Positions 30,274 to 40,025 of a stretch of 64,000 nucleotides of DNA are shown here, piece by piece. The stretch lies in contig NC_025869.1 in NCBI RefSeq assembly GCF_000755165.1, positions 474,287 through 538,286 of the forward strand. The letters run 5' to 3'. The stretch is from Leishmania panamensis (Eukaryota; Euglenozoa; Kinetoplastea; Trypanosomatida; Trypanosomatidae). The notes under the pieces are model-generated. The model saw only the letters and a program-made list of their open reading frames with translations, was not told the origin of the DNA and ran no database searches. Position 1 is the first letter of the stretch, and each line of letters starts with the position of its first letter. Position numbers and translations under genes: made by a program.

Positions 30274-32072
30274 AAGCGAAACCTCACTGAGTTCGGCTCA
30301 GCGTGTAGTCTGCGTATTGGGTGTTCATAGCTGTAAGCATCGAGGATGATCGATATAACCGAGAACAAAAGTCGAAAGCTCCATACTTGATAGAGACAGC
30401 ACCGAAGATGTGGATCACTCTATGAAGAGGGGAGAGAAGTTTTTTGGTGTAGAGTCGATAGTCACAGGGATCCCTAGACGCCTGTCTGTCATCGTCGTGT
30501 CATTGTTAGCGGCCAACGGCAGTGTTGTACACATATAGCGAGCGGAGCCGCGCGTGTACTTCATCGAATAGGGTACTGACGCAGGAACACCAGGAATCAA
30601 CGCAAAAAAAAATTAGAAATGAGACAGTCGGGGAATCAATAAGAGGGGCGAATGCGACTCCCAATACACACGCACAAACAGTCAAAAAAAAAGAGCGGAC
30701 AGGTGGAAAAGAAGAAATTGGGCAAAAAAACATGAAAACGAGCAGCAGCAGCAGCAGATGCCTGAGCGGGGATTCGACTCGAAAAAGTCGTAAGGGAACT
30801 TACACGCTCCTGATTGGAGAAGGAAAAGTTATTGAGAGAAGGGCTAGAAGGGGGGAAAAGGGGGAAGCACCGCCCGCAGTATGGGATGAACGACAAGAAG
30901 CCTTGCCCAAGAATGAGACCCGGTGAAGCGGCGAACAAGACGAGACGGGTACGAAGAAGGGTAAGAAGTGGTATTGTCAAACAATTTCCAAGGCATGACT
31001 CCACTGCGTTTGCTCCTCCAGTGTAGATGAGGAAGCATCCTCATGGTTTATCGCGCTTGCCGTTGTACACTCCTTCCGCTACGCTTTAGAGGAAAAGGGG
31101 GCTAGTTGGGGAGCACGCCGCTTGCCTCTCTTTGAGGACGATGAGAAGAAACCGCGACACTTGAAGATAACAAGAGCACAGGCATACACAGTACCAGTCA
31201 CAACGAAAAGGTAAATGTACCCGGAGTGGTCACGCACGCCTTTCCCCTGCCTAAGGAAGGAGTGGAACGAGACCGCGAGAAAGATAAGAGGGACATGTTG
31301 AGGGTCGGTACAGCGGCATGCGAGGACACGTTTGGTACATTTTTGTCTTCTTTTTGTTTTTCGTTTGAATGGTTTGTGCGCATGATGGCACGTGTTCGCT
31401 GTGCTACAAGAGAAGACAAAAGGCGCAAGAGGACAGGTGCGAGGAAGGCGAGAATTGCAAAGGGAAGGGAGAAAGGGGGGAGGGGGTCAATGGAAGGGCG
31501 TCAGCATCAAGAGAACATGGCAGGACACATATGCGGAAAAGTCTTCCTTCTTTCTTCAACGATGAAAATTGGGCAGAGCACGGTTTCTCCGTATATTTGA
31601 ATAAGTATTGGCCGCTATACTGCTGACCTTCCCTCCACGGCGACGGCATTTATATATCCTGCCCAATTCAAATGAGGAGCGCGATGATGCCTCACCGCGA
31701 CTTCGCTGTTGCTCAATCCTCAGTATCCTTCTCACACAGAGCATGCACTCGAAGAGAAAATACGTGTGGTGTTAGATGCGACGAGCATCCTCCTACATTT
31801 CCTCGAAAGCAGACCTCGTTCGTCCAACTCTGGGGTGTTTGGGTCACAGATAACAGGAGCCTTAGCACCATCGATCCAACTCCTATTTCCACGCTACAAA
31901 GGTAGAAGTACATTAGCGCTTCGGAGCACATGCATGTGGGGGAGGGGTCAGTGTCGCAGAGAAAGGTCGCAGGAACAGCTGAGTGCACCTATAGCCTCTC
32001 TTGAGTGCACACGTCGCAGGAAAGAAGAGCTGATTGCGAGGTAGGATGCTTCCTCCCCATCTCCGCTCCTTC
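30274..32072. other. Spacer, no gene seen
   Basis: UTR-like 1.8 kb, purine-rich on the plus strand, with oligo-A runs and a short (AGC)n run at about 30741-30757. It should be mostly the 3' UTR of the EB1-like gene. Confidence 0.5.
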
Positions 32073-33404
32073 TCAAGCAGGATGAAGCAGCTCAACGAGG
32101 TCGCGCAGGAGCGGTGGTATCGGTTTGCCTTGACTCCTGGCTGATTGCAGTGTTCGCGTCACAACAGCGTCCACGGTTGCATACTGTTGTGCCAAGCGAT
32201 CTCGCTCCTCCAGCAGCTCCCCTAGCTCCTCCAGAGAGAGAGTCTCACGGCCCTCTTGACAGCGCCTGGTGTTCTGGTCATACTTGGCTGCCGCTATGCT
32301 AAGCGCACGGTCCGTTTCTCCTTTACCTGCTCGGTGAGTGAGATGGTAGTTGTGGCGCTCTTGCCCGTAGAGCACTTGCCTCTCCAGCTCCTCCACTTCA
32401 TTTCGCAACCCCACGAGGGTAGCACGGAAAAATTCAGGAACGGCGATGGTGCCGCGCGTGTAGTGTGCATAAACGGTCCTTTCACGCAGAACTTCTTTGG
32501 CAGACTCAGACATATGGCCTTTCGAGTGACCAGTTACCAGTGTTGCACGAGGCGAGGGTGAGCTCGTCCTGATGTCCGCGTCTGGCAAGCCACCTCTGGG
32601 CGAGGCAAGCCCTATCGTGGGGCCGACGTTCATCCCGATGGGTGTGCGAAATAGAGAGCTACTGTCTCGCGCCGGATCACTACATGCGTGGTGTGCTTTC
32701 TCTCGCGGAGATGTGCGAGACGGGCTCCGGTCTGCGGGCAGCCGGCGAGGTGCCATACTGTTTTCTTCTCTCGTGAAGTCAATCCTGTTTTCATGCGGTT
32801 GGGCCAACGCGCAAACTTCTCGACGATCACTGCTGCTTGACTGGCGACTGCGCAGCCACGCTGTGCGATTCAACTTGACACCCTCTACGGTGCCTGCCAC
32901 AACTCCAGCTTTCTTCTCCAGTGCCTTTTTCGAGTACTGTGCGAGCACCTTCGACATGAACAAGTACAACCACCGCAGCAGTACTACGTGGTCTTGCAGC
33001 TTCCCAGTGGCAAGCCGATTCGTGTCCACCGTGTTCCGGTGCTCGGCTGGTACGCACTCCTGCAGCATGTTCTGCAGGAGTCTCATGTTGTGAAGACACA
33101 CTTCACGTATAGAGACTGAATCCAATGCCGGATCAGGGCTTTCACAGACAGCCGCCGTGGCAGACCAGTTCAACTTTACCAGGTACACGTGCGCCTGGTC
33201 AGCGCGGCTCTTCGTAACAGGGGCCTCAGATGACTGTATTGCTGCGCAGTTCTGGGCGATGCGACTTACTGCAGCCTCGACAACAGTGCAGTACGCTGCC
33301 CCATCGCGGAGAGACTCCACCGCAGGATACTCTGCATTGCACAAGTTGTTCAGCCATTGAAGTAGCTCCTTACGTCCACTGAAAGCTGCAGATTTAGCGG
33401 ACAT
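32073..33404 (-). CDS. EB1-family microtubule plus-end-binding protein
   Basis: 443 residues. The N-terminal ~150 are an EB1-type calponin-homology domain: GRKELLQWLNNLCNAEYPAV...LRDGAAYCTVVE (EB1: W-(I/L)-N...L-x-x-G-A-A-Y-C), then KLNW, EVCLHNMRLLQNML (EB1: Y-I-x-N-F-K-I-L-Q) and TNRLATGKLQDHVVLLRWL (EB1: V-x-x-L-V-K-G-K-F-Q-D-N-x-E-F-x-Q-W). A ~160-residue disordered basic Ser/Arg/Pro-rich linker follows, as in EB1 proteins, and then coiled coil around residues 330-425 (LRNEVEELERQVLYGQERHN; LEELGELLEERDRLAQQYA). The canonical C-terminal EEY/F tail is absent; it ends LLRDLVELLHPA. The likely role is tracking of microtubule plus ends, possibly at the flagellar tip or posterior end. Inserts in the CH domain make it longer than usual. 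Confidence 0.78.
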   Translation of the reverse strand: MSAKSAAFSGRKELLQWLNNLCNAEYPAVESLRDGAAYCTVVEAAVSRIAQNCAAIQSSEAPVTKSRADQAHVYLVKLNWSATAAVCESPDPALDSVSIREVCLHNMRLLQNMLQECVPAEHRNTVDTNRLATGKLQDHVVLLRWLYLFMSKVLAQYSKKALEKKAGVVAGTVEGVKLNRTAWLRSRQSSSSDRREVCALAQPHENRIDFTREENSMAPRRLPADRSPSRTSPREKAHHACSDPARDSSSLFRTPIGMNVGPTIGLASPRGGLPDADIRTSSPSPRATLVTGHSKGHMSESAKEVLRERTVYAHYTRGTIAVPEFFRATLVGLRNEVEELERQVLYGQERHNYHLTHRAGKGETDRALSIAAAKYDQNTRRCQEGRETLSLEELGELLEERDRLAQQYATVDAVVTRTLQSARSQGKPIPPLLRDLVELLHPA

Positions 33405-34531
33405 ATCCTGTTGTGATGCACGCTCTACGTAATACTCCGGAGTTGATCGCTTTGAATGCTTCTATGGTTTGCATGCATGTCCATGTGTCCACGAGTAGTA
33501 GTGGGGGGTGAGAACGTCTATGTGTGTGTGTGTATGTGCGCCAATGGGGACGCTGCGAAACGAACAGATGTCACTGGACAGATGAACACCACAAGTAATC
33601 ATCACAGAGTGAGGGAGGTGAACAAAAGTTTGTGTGCCACAAGCACTATGTCCCGCTTGGCTAGAGAGAGTGGTGGACAGCATGAGAGTATCCCTTTCTG
33701 ACAGCCTGAGCGTGCACCTGTCCAGAGTGACGCAGGACAGATGTCCCTCCCTCTTGTAATGCTCTGAGCAAATCGTGTCGCATGGAATGTGGCGAAAAGA
33801 GGTGAAACATGCGCCTTGTTGGTACTTTTTGTTTTTCGTGACCCACCGTCTCAACTCATGCTCAAGAAGGCAGCTCCTGTCAGAAGCTTGTACGCAGTCA
33901 GCTCACTTTCACCGGGAGACAGCATCTAACAGAGGAAAGGGAAAAACAGTCAGGCACCACATCCGATAAAAGCGAAAAGAGAACCAATGCTCAAAAATAT
34001 GCTGCAATACTAACACAGAATCGCAATGCCAGAAACAAACGAAAAAAATGGGTAGCAAGATGCAAGGAACGGTAGAGCAAGGGGGAAGGGAAATGAAGAG
34101 GGCCAGCCGACCTCGCCACTACGCATGCAGCCTCATAAACGCACGCACATACATCAAAACACAAGCATGCAACACGCCAGCATCTCCGAAACGGCAAGAC
34201 AAGATTTTTCTCTCCGTGAGTTGTTCTTTTCAGTCCCTTTTCTTCTCTCCATCTCTCACTCACAAGACGGGGGACGCACGAATACACAGAAAGGCGAGAA
34301 CGCACCATGAAGGATAGCAGGCACTAGTTTTGAGGTGTGCTACGCCGCAAGAGAGCAAAGACAACAGGTCAGAGAAGCAACAAGGCCAGCTGAAGCAACA
34401 AAAGGAAGAATAAAAGTAAATACTCGCCACAATCACACTCGCTCAACCGTATGTCCTCTTCATTAACAAAAGGCGGAGTGCTGAGGTATGATACTCCATG
34501 TCGGATCGTATTTACACAAAAATGCACCCTT
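33405..34531. other. Spacer, no gene seen
   Basis: UTR-like 1.1 kb with a GT run near 33521-33532. It contains the leader region of the EB1-like gene and, next to the SIDER, part of the 3' UTR of the large coiled-coil gene. Confidence 0.5.
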
Positions 34532-35060
34532 CCCTGATGACAGGGAAGACCTCCGCGTGGTACCAGGGTCCAGTCCCCGCGGTGTGTGTGTGGGGAGAAG
34601 CCATGCAGCTCCCCCATCCCTGCCGATGCCGGGCCAGTTCTGGTGGTGACAGGGTCACGTGCCTGCGGCGCAGGGGGCCCAGAGCGCCTCGTCGCTACTG
34701 ATGCCGGTGGCCATGTCCTGGGCGGCGTTGCGTCTGGGCGACCCGCGGCAGTGCACACGCTTGTGCCACCCATGTGCCAGGCACGGCGTCGGCGTGGCCC
34801 GAGGGCGCCTCACCCGGCCCTCGCTGCCTGCTGGTGGGGAGCCTGCGCCACCCCGAGGGATGCGCCGGGTGGGGGCCGGCATGACGGTGGCGGCGGCGAG
34901 GCGACCTGCGGAGCGGTGGGCAGGGCTTGGGGCAGAGGCCGTGCTGGGATGCCTGGGTCGGCTCACTGCTGCAACGCGTGTCAGCGGCTGCTTCGCCCCA
35001 CGCGGTGGGTCTGTGATGGGCCGGCGTGGCGTGGCGTTTAACTGATGTGGCATAGCAAAG
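34532..35060 (+). mobile_element. SIDER-type retroposon, full length, plus orientation
   Basis: Begins CCCTGATGACAGGGAAGACC and continues CTCCGCGTGGTACCAGGGTC then CAGTCCCCGCGG: this is the Pr77-type hallmark (79-bp signature) shared by ingi, L1Tc and Leishmania DIRE/SIDER elements. About 530 bases, ending ...GGCGTTTAACTGATGTGGC plus a short divergent tail. It is antisense to the surrounding minus-strand genes and lies in the 3' UTR of the coiled-coil gene, about 40 bases after its stop. SIDERs are known to sit in Leishmania 3' UTRs and to affect mRNA stability, but normally in sense orientation. Confidence 0.82.
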
Positions 35061-35096
35061 AATGGGCACGTTGGGGGGAAGAAACACTCCCTCGCC

Positions 35097-38000
35097 TTAC
35101 GCAAATGGATCGAATTCCGCCTCGAAGTCATCACCAGATGAGGAATCATGCGAGTTGGGCCCCTCGAAGCCACCTGATGTCTGCAAGTGCTGTTCTTCGG
35201 AGGGGAACGACGAGAAGTACGGCCGTGAAGGAGTCTGTCGCAGACAAGGCGCTAACATACTATGTGGAGGTGGTGTCGGCGTCATCGCAGTGCAGAGAGT
35301 GTCAAATCTGGGTGAGACTTTGGGTTCGGAGAGCGGAAGAGGCGGCGACAGTGCGGATGAAGCAGGGAATGACTGGCGGCCGTCGTTGCGCTCTGCGGAG
35401 GCAGAAGGGGCCTTGCCTCCAGATACGCCAAAAAGAGAGTCTAAAGATATTGACGGAAGGGGTGGCAGTAATGGCGGTTCGGCCACAGGAACAGAGATCT
35501 GTGGTGCAAGGTGATCGCGCACAACAGCAGACTCAAAATGGACGCCTTCCCCGGAGGTCGACGTACCGGTTACCAAGGACGACGAGGTAGTGCTCGTGGG
35601 AGATGTAGAAGACCGCTCCTCTGACACATTGTCACTGTTAGGCGACAGCGAAGAAGCTGCAGTAGATTTGCCAGACCGTTCGTCAGGTGACTCCATTGGC
35701 AACTCGGCTTCGTTGAACTCATCTTCGAGGACGACAGGATCCAGCCCTTCCTTTTCCTGAGAGGTGTCACCTCGGCGGCTTTGCTGCTCTCCATCAGCGC
35801 CACAAGAGGGAGGAGCACGGGTCTCTGATGAAGCCTCTGCTCTAGCGACCTCACTGTCTGCAGGCTGGCCCTCTCCGCACCCCGCCTCGCGTTCCTCTCC
35901 GCCCCCATTATCGATGTCAAGGTCACCTGGGGAAGCCACTATCCCACCCTCATCTTCTCTGTGCTCCGTTACTATTTCCAACCCACCCTTCGCCATCTCT
36001 TTCTCCAGCTGTGCCAGGAACTCCGCCTCCTCTCCCTCTCTGACCTCCAATTGCGAAGTGGAGCTCAGAGTACCATCGTCGTGTGCCTCTGAGCTCTCAT
36101 CCTCGGCACCATCTGAGGCCTGGTATTCCTCTCGAGCATCATCTTCCTTATGGAGGTCCGCACTCTCGGCAACTGACGACTCAACCTGACGAGGTTCTGC
36201 TACTGATGCGGTCACACCAGTGCTCGAAATGGCCTCCCGCTCCGCCTCCAGCTTCTTTTTCCCCGGTGGCAAGTAGCCATCGTTGAAAGAGGCAGCAATC
36301 GTCTTGTGGGACATTGGGGAAACATTCTCCGAGTCAGCAGTTCTCGCGCTCCCATCCCCGCTCGTCGCAGCAGAGATGTGGGAATGCTCCTCCTCAAGAG
36401 AGTCCTGAAACGGTGATATATCAGTGACGGCTTCTGCGATGCTCAGAGGCAGTGGAACTGCGTCGTCACCAGAGGCTTTGGTAACCACAGCAGCCGCCTG
36501 CTCCTGCGAAAAGATATCAGGAGGCACATAAGAAATCGCGTGCAATTCTCCCGCAATCTCAGCCACGCCGTGTATGGTCTCCTCTTCTCTGTCCGCAACA
36601 TCCGTATGAGACGACAGCGACGCGATCTGCGTTTGCGTAGGTTGGGAAAAGGTTTGCGGTGGAGCCAGGTGCGAAGATGACTGATCCCTGCTGCTACCCA
36701 CCGCTACGTCTGCCTCCTCGTCACAGGTGCCTGTGTCGGTTTCGCAAGCCGTGAGAAGCTCACCCACAATTCTTGGCGCAGATGACGTGTCGTAGAGATG
36801 AGGCGTTGCTGCATGGGACAACGACGGCTGTAGCTGTGACAGGCACCGAACTGAGTCCAGCACCATCTGTACCTCTTCCAGATCCCGTGCAATCTCAGCA
36901 TGCATGCAGTCTTCTCCTAGCTCCACCACCTCCACGGCCCCAGAACTGCTCAATCGACAGATCTTGATAAGCTCCCTATGGTACTCCAGAACGGTGCCGT
37001 ATGCTTCCAGCGCCATAAAGGCCGTGTATAACGTTTTTTTTTCCGAGAGTGATGTGGCAACATATAATAAATTCGTTTCGGGTGAGTCTGGGTCTGAAAC
37101 CCCTGTCATCCCTATGGCCTCCGAGTCCGTCGCGCCCCCTAAAAGCACTTTCTCCGCCTCTCTGGCGATGGCCAGCTGTGCTTCGAGGTCGACGACGCGC
37201 GCCTGCAGCGCGCCCACATCTTTCCTCAGATCAGCCGTCTCACAAAGAAGATGAGCTTCACGCGCTTCCAGCGCCCCGGCAAAGAGGCGGACCGTGCCAA
37301 TGTGCATGCCAGCAAAGAGCTGCAGCTCCTCCTCAACAGCCTCTGTACAGATACGCGAGCGTGCGTGTTTTTCACGCCACATAAGCTCATCGAGGAGGCC
37401 AAAAGAGGTTGATAAAGCCTCTGAGGAGACCTGCCGCCTATGACGACTACATGAGAGGGCACTCTCTCGCTCGTTGACCCACGCCGCAGTAGCGTTGTCA
37501 GCAGCGTCTAAGTTGTCGAGAGAGTCGAAGTGCAGTGACTGCAAACTTGTCGGCACTGCCGTGAGAGAGCGTTCTACAGGGGATGGCCCACGGCGGTGCG
37601 AGCTGCCTCTCTCCCCTTCCTCTTCTCTGCTTGGCAAGGACGCAAGAGAGTGGTTGTGTGATGGACGTGCCGTAGCGGAGGACTTGATAGATGTCTCCTC
37701 GTGCAGTTTGCGCAGTCTGTAGATCTCTTTTCGCTGCTTTTCAAGCTGACTGTTCATTGAAACGAAGAGCTCTGCTCGGTTCCGCTCCATTTCATCAAAG
37801 CTGCGCTGCCGATCTGCCTCAAACGCCTCCATCTGGGCAAACTGATCCTCGTAAAAGTGTATTCGGTCTAGCAGCTCCCTTTCGTGCGCGTCCGGGCTGC
37901 GCACGCGCATCGGGCGAAGCGATCGGAAGGTGAAGCGCGAGTGTGACTGCTTTGTTGGGATGGTAGATCCTGTTTGTGCAGAAGTGGCTACCCCACCAAT

Positions 38001-39149
38001 CACACTCTGTCTTTCGTCGCGCGCAAGTGGCGACACACAGGGAGCGGGGCTGGATGAGAGGTAGGAAACACAGCGATCGGGATTCTGCAAGTAGGGGTCG
38101 ACAGTCACAGCTGTTCCTCTGGACGGCAGCTCTCGCATGAGGCCTTGTTGGGGCGCAGAGGCGGCGCGTACTTGTGGCGCTTTCTCCGCGAACGTGAGCC
38201 CCCGCTCCAGCGAGGAAGATGGCTGTGCAGCTGTCCTCGCAGCCGCCACGAGCGACTTTCGAGCCCGTGCGTACTCACGTGTCATCTCCTCCATCTCTGC
38301 CTCCAGCAGCACTAACTCCCTTTTAAGAGCCTCATTCTCCTCACTCAGCGCAACCTTGTCACACTCTACCGCCTTGATGATCCGCTGCAGCTTTTCGCCC
38401 CGGTCGGCCATGGAGGAGATGCGAAGCTGCAACCGTTCAACCTCCTGACGAAGACCAGCTACGTCATCATCGGAGTGCCCACTGTAACATCCCAGTGCTT
38501 GACTCATGCGGACCTTTTCCTCTTGGTCGTGCTGAGAGACAATGGCGGAGTAGAACGCATTCACCTCTGTCAGCTCTCGCACCTTCTTTTCCAGGGCAAA
38601 TACCTCCTCCATTTTCGTGGCAATGGCGGCGGTGGCGGCGGCGTTTTGCGACTTCAGCTGTTCCAGAGCACTCTCCGCATTAACCTTGACAGGGGGCGGT
38701 GTACGAGAGGCTCGGCGACCTACGTCGCCGTTACCCACCGTGTCAAGCGGTCGGTGTGTCTCAGGCTTGTACTCGCCACCTGCCGCATCGGCAGAGGGAT
38801 ACCATTTTCTCTTGCCACGCTCGGCCGTTCTGCCGCGCTGGACACCAGTGGTGGCACTGAGTGGTACTACGCTGACCAAAGGCGACTCCCCAGAGCGCAT
38901 TCCCTCCATCTGTTTGATTAGGGTGCTGATGGTTTCCTCGTCGCTTGCAGACTTCTCTGTCAGCCTGTCGCTCTGCTGGCGAAGCTCACGAATCTCGGCG
39001 TTCTTTTCCTGGATGAAGGACTGAAGGCCACTAACTTGAGACTCCAACTCGCGCACTCGTTCTTGCTCGCGCTGCAGTTGTGGGTGCATGCAGCGAATAA
39101 AGTCGACAAGCTGCTCCCTCGTCGCCGTTTCAACGTTAATCTGCTTCAT
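35097..39149 (-). CDS. Large coiled-coil protein with acidic C-terminal half
   Basis: 1350 residues, starting MKQINVETATREQLVDFIRC. Residues ~20-75, 160-310, 425-500 and 620-680 are heptad-rich coiled coil (for example QREQERVRELESQVSGLQSF). From about residue 780 the chain is strongly acidic and Ser/Glu/Thr-rich, without a predicted fold. The last residues, DDFEAEFDPFA, resemble a D-P-F/acidic short linear motif as used by endocytic or trafficking adaptors; this is a suggestion only. No membrane segment. I do not recognise a family; a cytoskeletal, basal-body or Golgi scaffold role would fit. Its start codon lies about 250 bases from the next SIDER (39.4 kb) and its stop about 40 from another, so it is flanked by retroposons on both sides. 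Confidence 0.7.
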   Translation of the reverse strand: MKQINVETATREQLVDFIRCMHPQLQREQERVRELESQVSGLQSFIQEKNAEIRELRQQSDRLTEKSASDEETISTLIKQMEGMRSGESPLVSVVPLSATTGVQRGRTAERGKRKWYPSADAAGGEYKPETHRPLDTVGNGDVGRRASRTPPPVKVNAESALEQLKSQNAAATAAIATKMEEVFALEKKVRELTEVNAFYSAIVSQHDQEEKVRMSQALGCYSGHSDDDVAGLRQEVERLQLRISSMADRGEKLQRIIKAVECDKVALSEENEALKRELVLLEAEMEEMTREYARARKSLVAAARTAAQPSSSLERGLTFAEKAPQVRAASAPQQGLMRELPSRGTAVTVDPYLQNPDRCVSYLSSSPAPCVSPLARDERQSVIGGVATSAQTGSTIPTKQSHSRFTFRSLRPMRVRSPDAHERELLDRIHFYEDQFAQMEAFEADRQRSFDEMERNRAELFVSMNSQLEKQRKEIYRLRKLHEETSIKSSATARPSHNHSLASLPSREEEGERGSSHRRGPSPVERSLTAVPTSLQSLHFDSLDNLDAADNATAAWVNERESALSCSRHRRQVSSEALSTSFGLLDELMWREKHARSRICTEAVEEELQLFAGMHIGTVRLFAGALEAREAHLLCETADLRKDVGALQARVVDLEAQLAIAREAEKVLLGGATDSEAIGMTGVSDPDSPETNLLYVATSLSEKKTLYTAFMALEAYGTVLEYHRELIKICRLSSSGAVEVVELGEDCMHAEIARDLEEVQMVLDSVRCLSQLQPSLSHAATPHLYDTSSAPRIVGELLTACETDTGTCDEEADVAVGSSRDQSSSHLAPPQTFSQPTQTQIASLSSHTDVADREEETIHGVAEIAGELHAISYVPPDIFSQEQAAAVVTKASGDDAVPLPLSIAEAVTDISPFQDSLEEEHSHISAATSGDGSARTADSENVSPMSHKTIAASFNDGYLPPGKKKLEAEREAISSTGVTASVAEPRQVESSVAESADLHKEDDAREEYQASDGAEDESSEAHDDGTLSSTSQLEVREGEEAEFLAQLEKEMAKGGLEIVTEHREDEGGIVASPGDLDIDNGGGEEREAGCGEGQPADSEVARAEASSETRAPPSCGADGEQQSRRGDTSQEKEGLDPVVLEDEFNEAELPMESPDERSGKSTAASSLSPNSDNVSEERSSTSPTSTTSSSLVTGTSTSGEGVHFESAVVRDHLAPQISVPVAEPPLLPPLPSISLDSLFGVSGGKAPSASAERNDGRQSFPASSALSPPLPLSEPKVSPRFDTLCTAMTPTPPPHSMLAPCLRQTPSRPYFSSFPSEEQHLQTSGGFEGPNSHDSSSGDDFEAEFDPFA

Positions 39150-39404
39150 GGCTGCGTTCGATAGAACTGTAGGTGTACCAGTGTGTGTTCCTTTGCTTCA
39201 ATGCACGCTGTGTGTCACTTCCTACCACTCCTGTGTTTCTTTTCCGCTTTTCGACCAGTGATGTAGAGAATGGAAGAAAAAATAAAGGGAAGGTGAACCA
39301 ATGAACAATTCCAACCAGCGCGTAGAGTCACCGCGAGAGTCAGCCTCTACAACCTCCGCCGGAAGATACAAAATGTATCGTTTTTCCAACGTGTCCATTC
39401 TCTG
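39150..39404. other. Leader region of the large coiled-coil gene
   Basis: About 250 bases without coding potential between the SIDER and the ATG; includes a purine run (about 39267-39295) that is a pyrimidine tract on the transcribed strand. Confidence 0.45.
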
Positions 39405-39931
39405 CTATGCCGCATCAGTTAAACGCCACGCCACGCCGGCCCATCACAGACCCACCGCGTGAGGCGAAGCAGCCGCTGACACACGTTGCAGCAGTGCGCC
39501 GACCCAGGCATCCCAGCACGGCCTCTGCCCCAAGCCCTGCCCACCGCTCCGCAGGTCGCCTCGCCGCCGCCACCGTCACGCCGGCCCCCACCCGGCGCAT
39601 CCCTCGGGGTGGCGCAGGCTCCCCACCAGCAGGCAGCGAGGGCCGGGTGAGGCGCCCTCGGGCCACGCCGACGCCGTGCCTGGCACATGGGTGGCACAAG
39701 CGTGTGCACTGCCGCGGGTCGTCCAGACGCAACGCCGCCCAGGACATGGCCACCGGCATCAGTAGCGACGAGGCGCCCTGGGCCCCCTGCGCCGCAGGCA
39801 CGTGACCCTGTCACCACCAGAACTGGCCCGGCATCGGCAGGGATGGGGGAGCTGCATGGCTTCTCCCCACACACACACACCGCGGGGACTGGACCCTGGT
39901 ACCACGCGGAGGCCTGCCCCGCCATCATGGA
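39405..39931 (-). mobile_element. SIDER-type retroposon, full length, minus orientation
   Basis: Reverse complement of the 34.5-kb copy with only scattered differences. Its Pr77-type start is at the right end (about 39931 leftwards) and its 3' end near 39405 (GTTTAACTGATGCGGCATAG). It is sense to the minus-strand genes and lies between the peptidase pseudogene and the large coiled-coil gene. Confidence 0.82.
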
Positions 39932-40025
39932 TCAGTACAGAAGTGAGGAATGCAGAAAAGCAGTGAAATGGATCAAGGTCTAAGGACCAGAAATAGTAGG
40001 AGGTAAAACTGGGTTTAAAGAGAGT

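Noticed and set aside
34586..35045. Open frames of 120-170 residues within the SIDER copies (also at 39407-39928, 51723-52367, 55538-56146)
   Set aside because: They recur in every copy in several frames because the element is GC-rich; they match no part of a retroposon protein that I recognise and SIDERs are non-coding.
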